Positions 1 to 10,490 of a stretch of DNA of 64,000 nt are shown in pieces. Numbering within the stretch: position 1 is the stretch's first letter; each line of letters begins with the position of its first letter. The stretch is from Rotaria socialis (lineage: Eukaryota; Rotifera; Eurotatoria; Philodinida; Philodinidae): contig CAJNYU010004477.1 in NCBI GenBank assembly GCA_905331475.1, forward strand, positions 2,887 to 66,886. Direction: 5' to 3'. A program made the position numbers and the translations under genes. Under the pieces are notes generated by a model, which saw only the letters and a list, made by a program, of their open reading frames with translations, was not told the DNA's origin and made no database searches.

Positions 1-585
1 TAACATTTCTTACAGTCATGTTTTATCAAATTTTCATTAATCTTCTTATCGTAAAAAACAAATTATTTGTTTCATTAGTCTATTAAATTTAAAATGGTGA
101 AATTCTTTTGCATTCTTTCATTATCAATCATTGTTGTTGCTGTTTTTTAGACAAACATCTTATTAGTTTATATTTTATTTCAAACAGTCTTATTATTTCA
201 TTTTCTTCTGTTTATCTAAATACAGATAAAAGCAAACTTATGTAATTTTGTTTCTCTTCTTTTATTAACTATAAAATCCAAAGAAAGACAACTTTCATCA
301 TCAATGGATTGAACTTCACACAGATTTTTCTTCTAACTTATTTAATATATGATCAATAGAAGAAATATTTGTTTTAATTCGTTTGTTATTGCAACTTCAT
401 TTAAAAAAACATTCAGTATATAAATTACTTCTAGATATTTTCATCACGCATTGTTCTATGCCATCATTTAAAGAATTATTTTCATTTTTTACTAACAAAT
501 AAACCATTGAAGTCAAACCAATTGCCAATTTTTTTCTTATATTATATCTATCATATAGTAAATCATCACGAGGATTTATATTTAA

Positions 586-972
586 TGCTTTATATATAAA
601 TGTTCAAATTCAACATTAACTGTTCATGGTAAAGTTAATTCAATTACACTTGATCAATGCACAAATGTTGGCATACAATTTACAACAGTTGTATCATTAG
701 TTGAATTTGTTAATTGTTGTCAAATAAAAGCACAAGTAATGGAAAATGTACCAACAATACAAATTGAAAAAACTGATGGTTGTCATATTTATTTATCAAA
801 TTTATCACTTAATACAAAATTTATAACATCAAAATCATCTGAAATGACAATTAATATTCCATTTGGTGATGGAGAATATAAAGAATATCCAATACCAGAA
901 CAATTAAAAATATGTTTACAAGATAGAAACAACTTATTATTGTACCAAATGAATCATCGGGTGGTGTTTTAA
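586..972 (+). pseudogene. C-terminal fragment of adenylyl cyclase-associated protein (CAP)
   Basis: The reading frame is open from just after a stop at 583-585. It encodes the beta-helical C-terminal (CARP) domain of CAP, the actin-monomer-recycling protein: YKCSNSTLTVHGKVNSITLD, then KVPTI-like VPTIQIEKTDGC, the KSSEM motif and EYPIPEQ, in the order found in animal CAPs. The N-terminal cyclase-binding, HFCD and WH2 regions are absent upstream. The frame breaks just before the conserved IYKC segment and again after PEQLK, where another frame reads on, so the normal C terminus is lost. No start codon or promoter can be assigned. I infer a decayed or truncated copy; an assembly error at the two break points is possible but would not restore the missing N-terminal two thirds. 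Confidence 0.8.
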
Positions 973-1760
973 TCAAATTCAATATCTATTATTTTTCATC
1001 TAAAAACAAAATTCTACTGTTATCTCTTTTGTACTGACAATAATTGCTTGGCATGTATGAACTATTCTCAATTATGACATTATCTTAAATATATTTAACA
1101 TATTAGAATACGATTTGGTTCTCATTCATATTAAAACATCATAAAACAAAAATCGTTCTCCTTATCGTCTTTTTGTCGAGAAACTAAATCTAATATTCTT
1201 ACAATAGAAACGGCGTATGCCAATCATTTGAGAAATGACTGTAAACAACTTTTTCAACTAAAACGGACCTTCTATTGTCAGAGTTAGATAGATTATGTTC
1301 TCAACACAAGATGACCGAAGGAATTGATTCGACAATATTTTTTAGTCTTGTGTATAATCTTTATTCATAGATGTTATTTATTTTGGCTAAACACAAGAAT
1401 AGATAGAAATTAGCACACAAAATCAAGTATTTTTGATACAAAACATTAGTAAGAAAATCCACTAAGATGTCAGCCTTTTCTGTTCTACGAACAGTTTTCA
1501 TTGACAAATCAAAAGAATTGATTTGAAAAAACACAATCACAGATAAACTATAAATTGATAAAGTATGTGAAGTTCAAATAGTTAAGCAATTGTGAAGATC
1601 TATACTATACAAGCTCATCACTCGCTTCTACAATCAATTTTTGGGTGATACTACATATTGTTATTGATTTCTCGTTTCAAACTTTTATCTTTATTCGTTC
1701 TTTTTTTGTCTCTTTTCAATCATTTAATTTCAAATAAATAAATCCATTGTTCGATATATT
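973..1760. other. Gene-free spacer
   Basis: A+T-rich sequence with stops in all frames. I see no coding signal, RNA gene or repeat. It separates the CAP fragment from the 3' end of the F-box-like gene on the other strand. Confidence 0.5.
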
Positions 1761-3836
1761 TTATTTAAATAATTCAAAATCAATAGCCTCACGTATACAT
1801 ATATCAGGAAAATAGTTTTTGATATGTTCATTGATTCGATCCATCTCATCAACATATAGAGCAGCAAGTTTAACACAATTACTTCCTGTTGTATATCTTG
1901 TAAAATAGTATGTCACTGTTTTCAATGATTGATAATGGGTACAAATATGAAGATCATTTGGCAAAAATATTTTCGTATCAAATAAAAATAGTTCAACATA
2001 ATCATCATGAGTATCAGAAACATCCAGTCGTTGAAGATTGGGATATTCAATAATTGGTAGTATTTGATCATCATTGTTTGATTTTATAAATTGTTTTTTA
2101 TTTTGTGCTTTTCGATTGTTTATTGTTAGTTCTCTCATAAATGGAAATGATTTCGAAATTCGAAGAAAAACTTCATATTCAAATGAATGTTCATCATATA
2201 ATAATACTTTAGTAACACTCATAAATAATCCACCACGAAAATTATTTGTTATATTATTGTAAACTTCCCACTTATATGGATATGAATAAATATGACATTG
2301 ACTATATGCTTTTTCTTGAAAATGATCAATACAAGTAATTATTTCATTATTAGGAAAATATTGAAACGTTTTCTGAATATGTTCATTTAATGGAAAATTT
2401 GTTTGATTACGATGATATATGATTGAGCAAATATTAAAGGTGAACTTGTATAAGTGTGGCATATAAATAACAATATCTTTCTTCAATGTCTCACCATCAA
2501 TCAACTTTTCATAACATCGAACTATAATATTTAAATGAAGTTCTTCTAAATTTAACATTCGACGTAGACGTGGCACAACTGATTTCTCAAAATTACATAT
2601 CTTATCCTTGCACCACAAAGAAAAAATCCGTAAGGTTGGTAATGGCTTTTCCTAAAAATGAAAACAAATATAAGTTCATTTAAACAAACAAAATATTAAT
2701 AAAAGTAACCTATCTTATGCTCAATGTTCATATAACAAGTTGTATAAAAAATAACATATAGTATGCGAAGTTGACCAAAACGTCCATCAAGTATACAAAG
2801 ACATTCGTCTATATCTGACACAGTGACATGTAATTAGTTGAAGAAAGATCAGTTCCAGGCGTCATAAATAAATATAAAGTGTTAAGATGAGATGAAGATG
2901 GGTTGAATTTTAAACATCATAAATTAGTAAATATAGTGAAAATTTGTGCAAATATCCTTGTATGGCAAACTCCCATGTCAATCCATTCGTTTTCATTTTT
3001 AAAATTGATAAAAAGTAATGTAATTTTATTTTTGTATACATGCGGGAAACGATTTTCATCTAAATAAAATTTTAAAGTTACTGATAAAAATATTTTTTTG
3101 ATCTATTTTTATTCGGTTAATAAATACTCTCATTACATTCTATGTGATCAATAGTGTTCTATCTCAATCATTGACTTGTTTATATTATTTTCTTCTAGAC
3201 GCTCTAAATTGTCTTCATTAGTCTCGAAAAATTTCAGTCGAATATATTATTAATATCTTTTTTTTTGTTATACAAATGAACGATTAAATTCTTTTTTGAG
3301 TAATGGCGTTCCTACATATAAATAGAATTTTTTATTTATGTAAACAAAAGTGAAATGAAAAATGATTTACTATTAGTATAAAATGTTTAATTATGAATAC
3401 CTATTTCTTTTATGTATACATTGGAAATCAATCAAAGAAAATTTCTTACCACAAAACAGAAACATAGTTAGTTGTTCGAATTGAATATCACATAAACCAA
3501 GGTTGATTAAATTAGGGCAATTTGTAGCATGAAAAACACGTTCTGTCCATGTTCCTTTAAGATAAAGAGTTTCAATTTTATGTCCAATTTCAGGTAAAAT
3601 TTTTGAACAAAATCGATCAAGTATTGGATTTGATAATGGGAAGGTAGAATCGTCGACTGGAGAATATTCTCGTAAATATAAATCACGAGTAAAAATTGTG
3701 TCTTGTACAATTTTACTGATTCTTTTATTAACACCCATTAAAGAATAAAGCACTTCATCATTGTACAATTTTTTAAATATATATATATAAGAATTTCATC
3801 AGGTAAATCATTCAACTGAACCAATAAAGCTTTCAT
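1761..3836 (-). pseudogene. F-box/LRR-like family gene, broken copy
   Basis: The minus strand begins at an ATG (3836) with MKALLVQLNDLPDEILI, a typical F-box start. It then passes a (TA)6 tract at 3777-3788 that shifts the frame by two. The F-box continues in the next frame as KKLYNDEVLYSLMGVNKRI and on to FLFCG, ending at a good GTAAG donor (3449). Sequence around 2700-2960 encodes more of the same family (CLKFNPSSSHLN, then ECLCILDGRFGQLR) but contains an in-frame TGA at 2917-2919 and another frameshift near 2820. The last 285 codons (2618-1761) are intact, with leucine-rich segments such as LRRMLNLEELHLN and CHIYSYPYKWEVYNNITNN. I recognise the arrangement as the large F-box/LRR-like family of bdelloid rotifers, putative SCF ubiquitin-ligase substrate adaptors. 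Three independent lesions make this a pseudogene, although the 3' exon is well preserved. Confidence 0.7.
3777..3788. repeat. (AT)6 microsatellite inside the F-box codons
   Basis: Six AT units interrupt the F-box reading frame of the minus-strand gene. Removing one unit (2 nt) would reconnect DEILI to the KKLYNDEV frame, so the present repeat number alone separates the two halves of the domain. Confidence 0.75.
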
Positions 3837-4862
3837 GTTTATTTGTGTATCTATATCTATTTTTCTAAGAATATATATATAAGCTCTTATGAAACTTATC
3901 GTTAAGTGATTCTAATAAACATTCTTCCGGCTGTTGTTGTTTATAGGAAAGCTTGGTTTTATACGAAAGAATTTGTTAATAACAAATAGGCTTGATGATT
4001 ATATATAAAAGTCGAATTTTTATGATGAGACTATTCGACGAAAAAACGAAATGATATTGTCAAGAATGTGTTCTAGAATTTATTAGAATTAGTGTTGGAT
4101 AATTTTTCATCTTCTTTTATTAGAAAAAAAATGGAGAAAAACATTTTCGAATAAATAGGATTGTTGATACAACCTCTTGCTAAATGTCCTATTACTTATT
4201 ATGAATTTATTTATTCGTTTTCAATATCTTCGTAGGAAATTTAACTCTCGGACCTTTTTTTAATTTCTATATTTAATCGAATTTATTATTTGACATATAT
4301 TAATAATAAATTCTCTATCATCAATAATATAAATATAAAATACATAATAAGATTTAGACAAAAGGTTTTTTTTTATAGGCTGAATATATTTTATCTAAAA
4401 ATATAGAAACAAATTTTCATCGATATGAAACAAGGCACCGTTCATCCTATGGATTCGTTGGCCCTTTTCTCAAAGAAAAATTTACTAGGGCGATTATTAG
4501 AGAAACCTTTAACTGAGAATATCTAATATGTCTCAACCTTCTGATTCGAATGCAAACTTCCAAAAATCTTTGTATAATTATATGCCATGCTATACACTGC
4601 TCAATCTGAACAAATCTTCTTCGTCTTACGGTTTCAAAAGGCAAAAGTGCCAGTATCAAATTAGGAAAATATAACATTCTCATATTTTCTTCGTTATAAA
4701 TACACTACTGACCATAAGTCCCTGGACGTGTGAAACTCCAGACAACTTCAACCGTTTTTTATCAATTTTTTACCGGAGATACAGCTCGAAAAACTGTGAT
4801 CATAAGCACCAAATCGGACTCGATTGATTGAGATAGAATGTGTTTAGGCTTCAAACACTGCT
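3837..4862. other. Gene-free spacer with a possible Tc1/mariner-like end
   Basis: No supported gene. From 4701 the sequence TACACTACTGACCATAAGTC resembles the outer end of Tc1/mariner elements, which begin next to a TA with a CA(G/C)T-rich inverted repeat. I found no matching opposite end in the window, so this is at most a solo terminus. The minus-strand ORF at 4447-4683 shows no recognisable domain. Confidence 0.35.
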
Positions 4863-6296
4863 TTCAGCTGTTGTGAATTCCATGTAACAACATCACAATT
4901 AGTTGTTGATCAATATCAACATTTAACACGTGAATTCGATCAAGTATCAATGGAAGCTAAATCACAATTATTTCTTAAATATTTTACTTTATTTATGAAT
5001 TTATTAAATGATTGTAGTAATGATTTAAATGATGATCAAAATTCTTTATCGGATTATCATCATCAAACAAATAATGAACGAACAACAACAAATATAAATA
5101 ATCAAACACAATTTATTAATCAATTACAACAATTGCTATGTCAAATTTACTTACAGCTAATATTGAAAGTGGTCTTATGAGAAGTACTGGTAAGGCAATC
5201 AGATTTTCTTTTTTTATATGAGAATGAGATTTTTTATTTTTCTTAGCACTTGGTTATCATCGTGATCCACAAACTCGTGCAGCTTTTATGGAAGTTTTAA
5301 CAAAAATTCTTCAACCAGGAACTGAATTTGATACATTAGCTGAAACTGTTCTTGCTGATCATTTTTTTGTTTTCATTTACTATATTTCACGTAGGGATGC
5401 ACCAGTGCCAGTTCACGACTGGAGGATACCCAGTGGCACGGGGTAGGAATCCAAATGGACTGAGTTCTTGCCAGAATGAACAGTCTCGGTACTGCAAATC
5501 GATTGGTACCAATCTTTCGGGATCACCCAGTGGAACTGGTACTGGTGCATGCATAATTTTCAAGTTATCCGAATAAATTTTGATAGGAACAAGATATAGG
5601 CTTTCGGAGTTTTCACCATTCGAGAAAAAAAACGATGTTTTCTTTTGTTTCATAAGTTGTTTTTCAATAATCTCATCTCAAAAAACGAAACTTTTTTTAA
5701 TTCAAAGGATGAATTAGTTCTTGTATTTATAACAATATTTGATGCTAAACATTCATTACATCAATTAATATCAAATATGTTTGCAAAAAGAAGTTGAAAT
5801 GGCTGATTGTTATCAAACAATCTTACGTGGTATTGGTTTACCAACAAAAATAATGTATATTGCGAATTTATGTTCATATGAAGTTGACCCATCACGTATT
5901 GCACAACATGAACAATCAGATGATAATAGAAAAACTTTATGTTTATTAACACAGGACGTTTTCAACCTATTATTGATTCACCATTACAATTTCCTTTACA
6001 ATTAAGAATATTATGTTCATGTTTATATCAAGTTGTGCAACAATGTTCTCCTCAATATCCTTTACAAGTATTTTTCTTTTCTTTTCTTTTTAAATAAAAA
6101 TATTTTCTAAATTAGGCTGTATCAACTGTTATATTTCTTCGTTTTTTGATTCAGTAACAAATTTTATTTTATCAATAAGTGAACCAATTAATATAAATAC
6201 AATAATATCATCAGATGAACAACAACAATTAATTGAAAATAATAATAATAATGATTCAACAATTGTTTCACCAACATATCCAATGTCATATATAAG
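4863..6296 (+). pseudogene. NF1: Neurofibromin (NF1) RasGAP-region pseudogene
   Basis: Consecutive blocks match the GAP-related domain of neurofibromin, which stimulates GTP hydrolysis by Ras. They are MEAKSQLFLKYFTLFMNLL (4950), SNLLTANIESGLM (about 5143), GYHRDPQTRAAFMEVLTKI and GTEFDTLAETVLAD (after a 55-nt GT-AG intron, 5191-5245), then DELVLVFITIFDAKH (5710), EVEMADCYQTILRG (5800), YEVDPSRI, and LQLRILCSCLYQVV (about 6000). AVSTVIFLRF follows a second intron. The frame breaks near 5140, at an extra A near 5793 (FAKEVE), and near 5955. About 35 expected residues are missing at 5365-5700, where a foldback element sits. The conserved FLRFINPAI block degenerates after FLRF. Neither the long N-terminal nor the Sec14-PH region is present. 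I infer a decayed duplicate; a functional paralogue should exist elsewhere. Confidence 0.8.
5392..5555. mobile_element. Small foldback (MITE-like) element inside the NF1 remnant
   Basis: The left end reads TAGGGATGCACCAGTGCC and the right end, reversed, TATGCATGCACCAGTACC. The near-perfect inverted core is ATGCACCAGTGCCAGTTC (5396-5413) against its complement at 5534-5551, with one mismatch. The internal 130 bp has no coding capacity. Length and termini fit a non-autonomous hAT-type element. The 8-bp flanks ATTTCACG and ATTTTCAA are only loosely alike, so any target duplication has decayed. The TAGRGATGCACCA terminus is shared with the nested element at 56431-57166. Confidence 0.55.
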
Positions 6297-6405
6297 TAGT
6301 ACTCGTACCATGAGTTGCTGTCGTCTTTGCAACATAGAAGAAGTGCGTAGTGTTTGTGTAGTCAAAACATAAAAGATAGCGCTTCCTCTATGAGCTCTAT
6401 GTTTT

Positions 6406-6602
6406 GTGGAACTCACATATATTTTCAAAGAAAATGGTGAGTGTAAGTTTAAAAGTAAGATTTTTGCGGCTCCCCCCCCCCATTACAGACATAAGCAAAT
6501 AGGTAATGATCTAATTATAGGTTTTTGGAAATCAGGGTGAATTTTTCAGATGAACTATTTTGAATTCTTTTAGTAAGCCGAAGGGATATATGTGAGTTTC
6601 AC
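6406..6602. repeat. Foldback repeat with a relative at 63343
   Basis: GTGGAACTCACATATAT (6406-6422) is repeated in reverse complement with one mismatch at 6586-6602, giving 17-bp inverted ends around 164 bp. The left half (6408-6492) matches 63343-63426 at about 90 percent identity. A smaller hairpin, CTCACATATATTTTC with GAAAATGGTGAG, lies at the left end. No coding capacity. I read it as a non-autonomous transposon family of unknown class. Confidence 0.5.
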
Positions 6603-6798
6603 ATTTTTGCCCCAAAGGGGCTGCGCTAACAAATTTTTCTTAATTGTGTACGTATTAGGATATATTTTTATTAATCGAAATTCAAATAAATAAATCCAGC
6701 GCGAGAAAACTATGTTAATCAGTTATTATTGTATGTTTGTCTCTCTCATAGTAATCTCTGTTATATCTAATTCATTTTTTTCAACAAATTAAAATTTA

Positions 6799-7176
6799 AT
6801 GTCAATTAATCGTGCTGATTTAGTTCGAGGAATATTAATTGGTTCCAGTATTTTTCTTAGTTCAATAATATTAATAATAACAATTTATTTATTATATCGT
6901 TATCGAAAAGAATCATTTAATTATTGGAAAAATTTTAATAATAAAAAAGTCAATGAAGAATTAAGTACTCAAATTAAAAGAAATGATTCTGAAATACTAG
7001 ATTCATTTAAAGATTTAAATAATGATCGAAAATCAATGAAAATTTCTTCGACACCAACATTTATTGAAGAACTTATGAGAAAAAGTTTAGACTTAGCCAA
7101 AACAGCTGAAAAAATTGCAGATGAAAAAGAAAAACGAATTGGTTTTAAAGAAAAAATTCATCTTGATTTAATATAA
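6799..7176 (+). CDS. Small single-pass membrane protein, function unknown
   Basis: A single exon of 125 codons. Residues 11-33 (GILIGSSIFLSSIILIITIYLLY) form one hydrophobic span after a short, lightly charged N terminus, followed by RYRKES, so the N terminus is probably outside and the rest cytoplasmic. The remainder is polar and charged, with a possible short helix or coiled coil at ELMRKSLDLAKTAEKIADEK near residues 90-110. I do not recognise a family. The stop is only 54 nt before the ATG of the downstream Tctex1-like gene on the same strand, so the two may share a transcript. Codon use is as A/T-biased as in the confirmed genes here. Confidence 0.6.
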   Translation: MSINRADLVRGILIGSSIFLSSIILIITIYLLYRYRKESFNYWKNFNNKKVNEELSTQIKRNDSEILDSFKDLNNDRKSMKISSTPTFIEELMRKSLDLAKTAEKIADEKEKRIGFKEKIHLDLI

Positions 7177-7230
7177 AAAGATTTTCATTGCGCCTTTTAT
7201 TTATTATTATTGAACGAGAAAACTTCTTCA

Positions 7231-8142
7231 ATGAATTCTCGATCAAATCAAACTAATTCATTATTTATTCAAATTAAACCTAAAAAAGCATTTAATAAAC
7301 CATATCAACAAAATATTGATGAAGAAAAAGGTATCAATCAATTTTTATTTATTTTTTATATGATTTACATTCGTTCGTTTTTATTTACTAATAATAAAAA
7401 TTTGTTTGAGGAAAAACTGAAATTTTTACATCAATAAATGAATCAAATGAAAATGAAAATGAAAATGAATATGGATTAATCAAGAAGTTCAATAATGTTG
7501 AATCAAACAATCGAATCAATAAAACACATTCAAGAATAAGTTTAAATATTTCTTATTTAATTGAGCAATCATTAAAACAAATCGATGAATATCGTTTTAA
7601 ATTTCAAAATAAATTACAAGAAAATAAATCTTTAATTAATTATTCTCAAAAATCATTTATTCAAAATGATTTCATTAAAAAAGTTAATTCAAATTATTTT
7701 ATTAATCGTAGAAATTCAGATAAATACAATAGTAATATTTGTTTAATTTTCTTTTCTTTTGTATTTATTCATTATTAAAATCAATATTTAAGGAAATAAA
7801 CTTGACGAATTTAATTATGAAAATATTTTTGAATATTTCGAAGAATATTCTCACTATATAAATAAATTATTAAACGAATATTTAAATGATGATTATCATG
7901 ATAATATTAAATTGAAGATAAATTGTTTATCATTATGTGAACAAATAAAAGATTTTTTCAAAAAATTAAATAAAAGATATAGAATTATTGTACAACTTTA
8001 TACGTATCAACATCTTGATCAATCAATTGTAATTGCATCAAGATCTTTATTAGACAGTCAACATGATACATTTTTAGAAAAGCATTTTAAAAAGACAAAT
8101 TTTTTTGCTCTTATCATTATTTATTTCATTTATAAAGAATGA
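7231..8142 (+). CDS. Tctex1-domain (dynein light chain-like) protein, three exons
   Basis: Exons 7231-7330, 7411-7731 and 7793-8142 join in phase through two GT-AG introns of 80 and 61 nt to give 256 residues. The N-terminal half is polar, with an NE-repeat (residues 48-55). The C-terminal ~110 residues match the Tctex1/DYNLT fold: KRYRIIVQLYTYQHLDQSI, then VIASRSLLDSQHDTFLEKHF, ending FFALIIIYFIYKE. These correspond to the beta strands that form the dimer interface in dynein light chain Tctex-1. The long N-terminal extension suggests a TCTEX1D/DYNLT5-like axonemal or adaptor protein rather than the short canonical light chain. An upstream TTG at 7210 is in frame, but 7231 is the first ATG. 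The upstream membrane-protein gene ends 54 nt earlier. Confidence 0.75.
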
Positions 8143-9114
8143 ATTTTGATATGCGTACATATTTCTCTACCAACTAAAATATTTGATCTGTCACGCGACT
8201 CCTGTGTGAGGCGGCTATAGACAATCTACAATACTTTTCACAACTGCTTTCAGCTGTTGGAAGCATTATCTATGAATTTAGCATTTCGATAGGAAGTTCC
8301 GAGAGATTCTTACAGAAAGAGAAAACGAGGACGCGCTTCTTCACTACGCACCTACAGCCTTGCGAAATTTCAATTTAGATATGTTTCAATCAGGAGCACA
8401 GCACCCCTCACATTTCTCTGTATTCACAGTCGCAGTTTTAATATTGATGGCGAATCAATAGACGAATCTTCATCGATGACAAAAAAAAATGTTTCGTAAG
8501 AATTTTATTTGCTGACAGTTTTCATTGACTATTGATATATACAGATCGTTAAATAAATATTTGATAAATATCATTATTGAATCGCATGACTCATAAAAAC
8601 TAGAAGATTGTGTATCTTTTTATTCATTTGTTTTCATTGAGTACAGCTGAGTAATTCTCTATTTGTTATGCTTCACCGTGTGCTCTTAATGGACCCGACG
8701 AGATGCCGATCTACGTAACTACAATTGAATCTGTTGAGACGACGTGTAAAATAAAAACAAGAAGCGAAACAAAAAAGAAAGAACTTGAATCTTTAAATAA
8801 AGGCAAACCAATACCAACAGATTATAAACGATTATATTTTTCAATATTTCATCATTATTCGAAAGATCTAAATCCGTTAAGAATCTGAACTAAATTCGAA
8901 TCATAATATTTAACATCTGATAAATAATTTCATATTAGGTCGGGCCAGAGACTAAATGCTTTCTTCTTATTACTCGCGTAGAAAAATTACCCAAAGCAGG
9001 TTTTCGTGAAGAACTTCACTGGCGCCGTGAAAAAGGTTCGTTTTCATGGATGCATCGAGATTAAATGATCGATTTTATTTTGAAATAAAATTCAATAAAT
9101 AAAGTAAACCGTTT
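8143..9114. other. Spacer with possible coding remnant (8703-9052)
   Basis: 8703-8888 is open on the plus strand with a lysine-rich, non-repetitive product containing KGKPIPTDYKRLYFSIFHHY. An exon-like block at 8940-9052 (AG before, GT after) encodes VGPETKCFLLITRVEKLPK and more. The two do not join in phase across the apparent donor after 8870, and I recognise no domain. It could be a decayed gene fragment. The rest of the stretch shows nothing. Confidence 0.3.
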
Positions 9115-9519
9115 TTAGGCATTACACAAATCAGAGTGACAACAAAAAATTGAAACCTGTCCACTTCTAAAAGTTCGACATTGTGTTGAAGCACCTCGAT
9201 TAATTAGTTGTTGACTCTTGGGATTTTCTCCAGTTGTTATCATTGTTTTCTAAATAGATTACAATGATATTAAGCTTTTATGAAAAATATAAAATGCTTA
9301 CTATGCATTGATGGTCATCGTTAGAAGTTGTAATAGTAGCCAACTTACTCAAAGTTGAATTACCACAATCCGAACATGAATAGCATTGAATTGTTAGGCA
9401 TTCATTTTTCACACCTTAATAATATGGCTCATAAAAAATATTATTTATCTTAAATATTTCGACTTACAATTTAATAGAATGATAGCGAAGATAAGTGTAA
9501 GACTTCCTTTCATCAACAT
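9115..9519 (-). CDS. Ly6/uPAR three-finger secreted protein (gene A of divergent pair)
   Basis: Exons 9519-9468, 9414-9302 and 9249-9115 on the minus strand join in phase to 99 residues through introns of 53 and 52 nt. Residues 1-18 (MLMKGSLTLIFAIILLNC) are a signal peptide. The mature part carries the Ly6/uPAR cysteine pattern: CYSCSDCG near residue 28, a middle CI, CRTF, and the diagnostic C-terminal CCHSDLCN, followed directly by the stop. With the stop right after LCNA there is no hydrophobic tail, so it is likely secreted rather than GPI-anchored. It is head-to-head with a second Ly6-like gene whose ATG lies 250 bp away and which has the same exon layout (signal peptide / first Cys half / second half), indicating an inverted duplication. 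Ligand unknown; family members act as receptor modulators or adhesion proteins. Confidence 0.78.
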
Positions 9520-9769
9520 TATTACAAATGAAATATATTGCGAATAACAAAAATAAGTAATGTAGTCCTATTGACTGTTGTGGAGGCATAATTTATCACC
9601 GAAAAGAAGAGCGAAAGAGAGAGAGAGACAGAAGAATGTTTGAAAATAAAAAAGAAAAGATTCTTTGTTTCCGCCTCTTTAAAACAAGGAAAATATTTAT
9701 TCGCCTTGAATATATCATTCATAAACTATCAAAGTAAAGTGAAAACATTCAAGTTATTCAATACAAGAA

Positions 9770-10490
9770 ATGATGCTGTCAATTCGATTTGTATTATTCG
9801 CAGTATTTGTCCTTCAAAGTGAGCCATCTTTTTTTATTTTTCCTAATAATAAGTCTTAAGAACCTATATCCGTAAATCGAACGATTATTCATACTACATG
9901 TTCATTTACACGTATGATAATTTTCGGTCCAGTTAGATATCAAAAGAAACCCTTAGTGACTCTCAATTTCAAAGTATTAGTCATCGCTCCGTAATCCTAA
10001 TTAGTTAGTACTTTCATCTGAATGAAATCAATAAGTGATCTACTCATTATTATGAATCATCTCGAGTTAATTGTTGGTCTGATGAAAACAAAATTTAAAA
10101 CAATGCCTTTCATTGACAGATATTCAAACAGTTCAATCAATCATATGCTATCAATGTACCGATTGTCCGCTACCATTTAGTACAACTTATCCATATGTGA
10201 CGCTATCTACTAATACAAATTTTGAGGCGAAATGCCTTGTAAGTTGGTCCTTGTTGAAATCTTGATAATAAAACATGGCTTTTCTCGCTCTTGTCTTCTA
10301 GACCACAATCGTCAAATTAAGTGATGGTAGTCGTTTTATAACAAAAGGTTCAGCATTCAATTGTCCTCCTGCAACAGCTGCAACTGATGTTCAATTGAAT
10401 TGCTGTGGTAATGATTATTGCAATTCCAGTGTTCGCTTCACTCCATCTATTCTTCTTTTGTTTTTTATTTTCATAAGAATATATTTATGA
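9770..10490 (+). CDS. Ly6/uPAR three-finger GPI-anchored protein (gene B of divergent pair)
   Basis: Exons 9770-9818, 10120-10238 and 10302-10490 join in phase to 118 residues. The first exon encodes a signal peptide (MMLSIRFVLFAVFVLQ). The mature region has CYQCTDCP, a middle cysteine at AKCL, NCPP, and the family signature CCGNDYCN near residue 95. It ends in a hydrophobic tail (SILLLFFIFIRIYL), as expected for GPI attachment after the last cysteine. A second ATG follows the first at once. The exon boundaries fall at the same places as in the divergent neighbour, which has no such tail: a secreted/anchored pair from one duplication. The 250-bp interval between the two ATGs must hold both promoters. 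Introns are 301 and 63 nt. Confidence 0.8.

Noticed and set aside
4857-8259. 17-bp identity ACTGCTTTCAGCTGTTG at 4857-4873 and 8243-8259
   Set aside because: The match does not extend either side, one copy is in NF1-like codons, and no inverted or duplicated partner is present; chance is sufficient.
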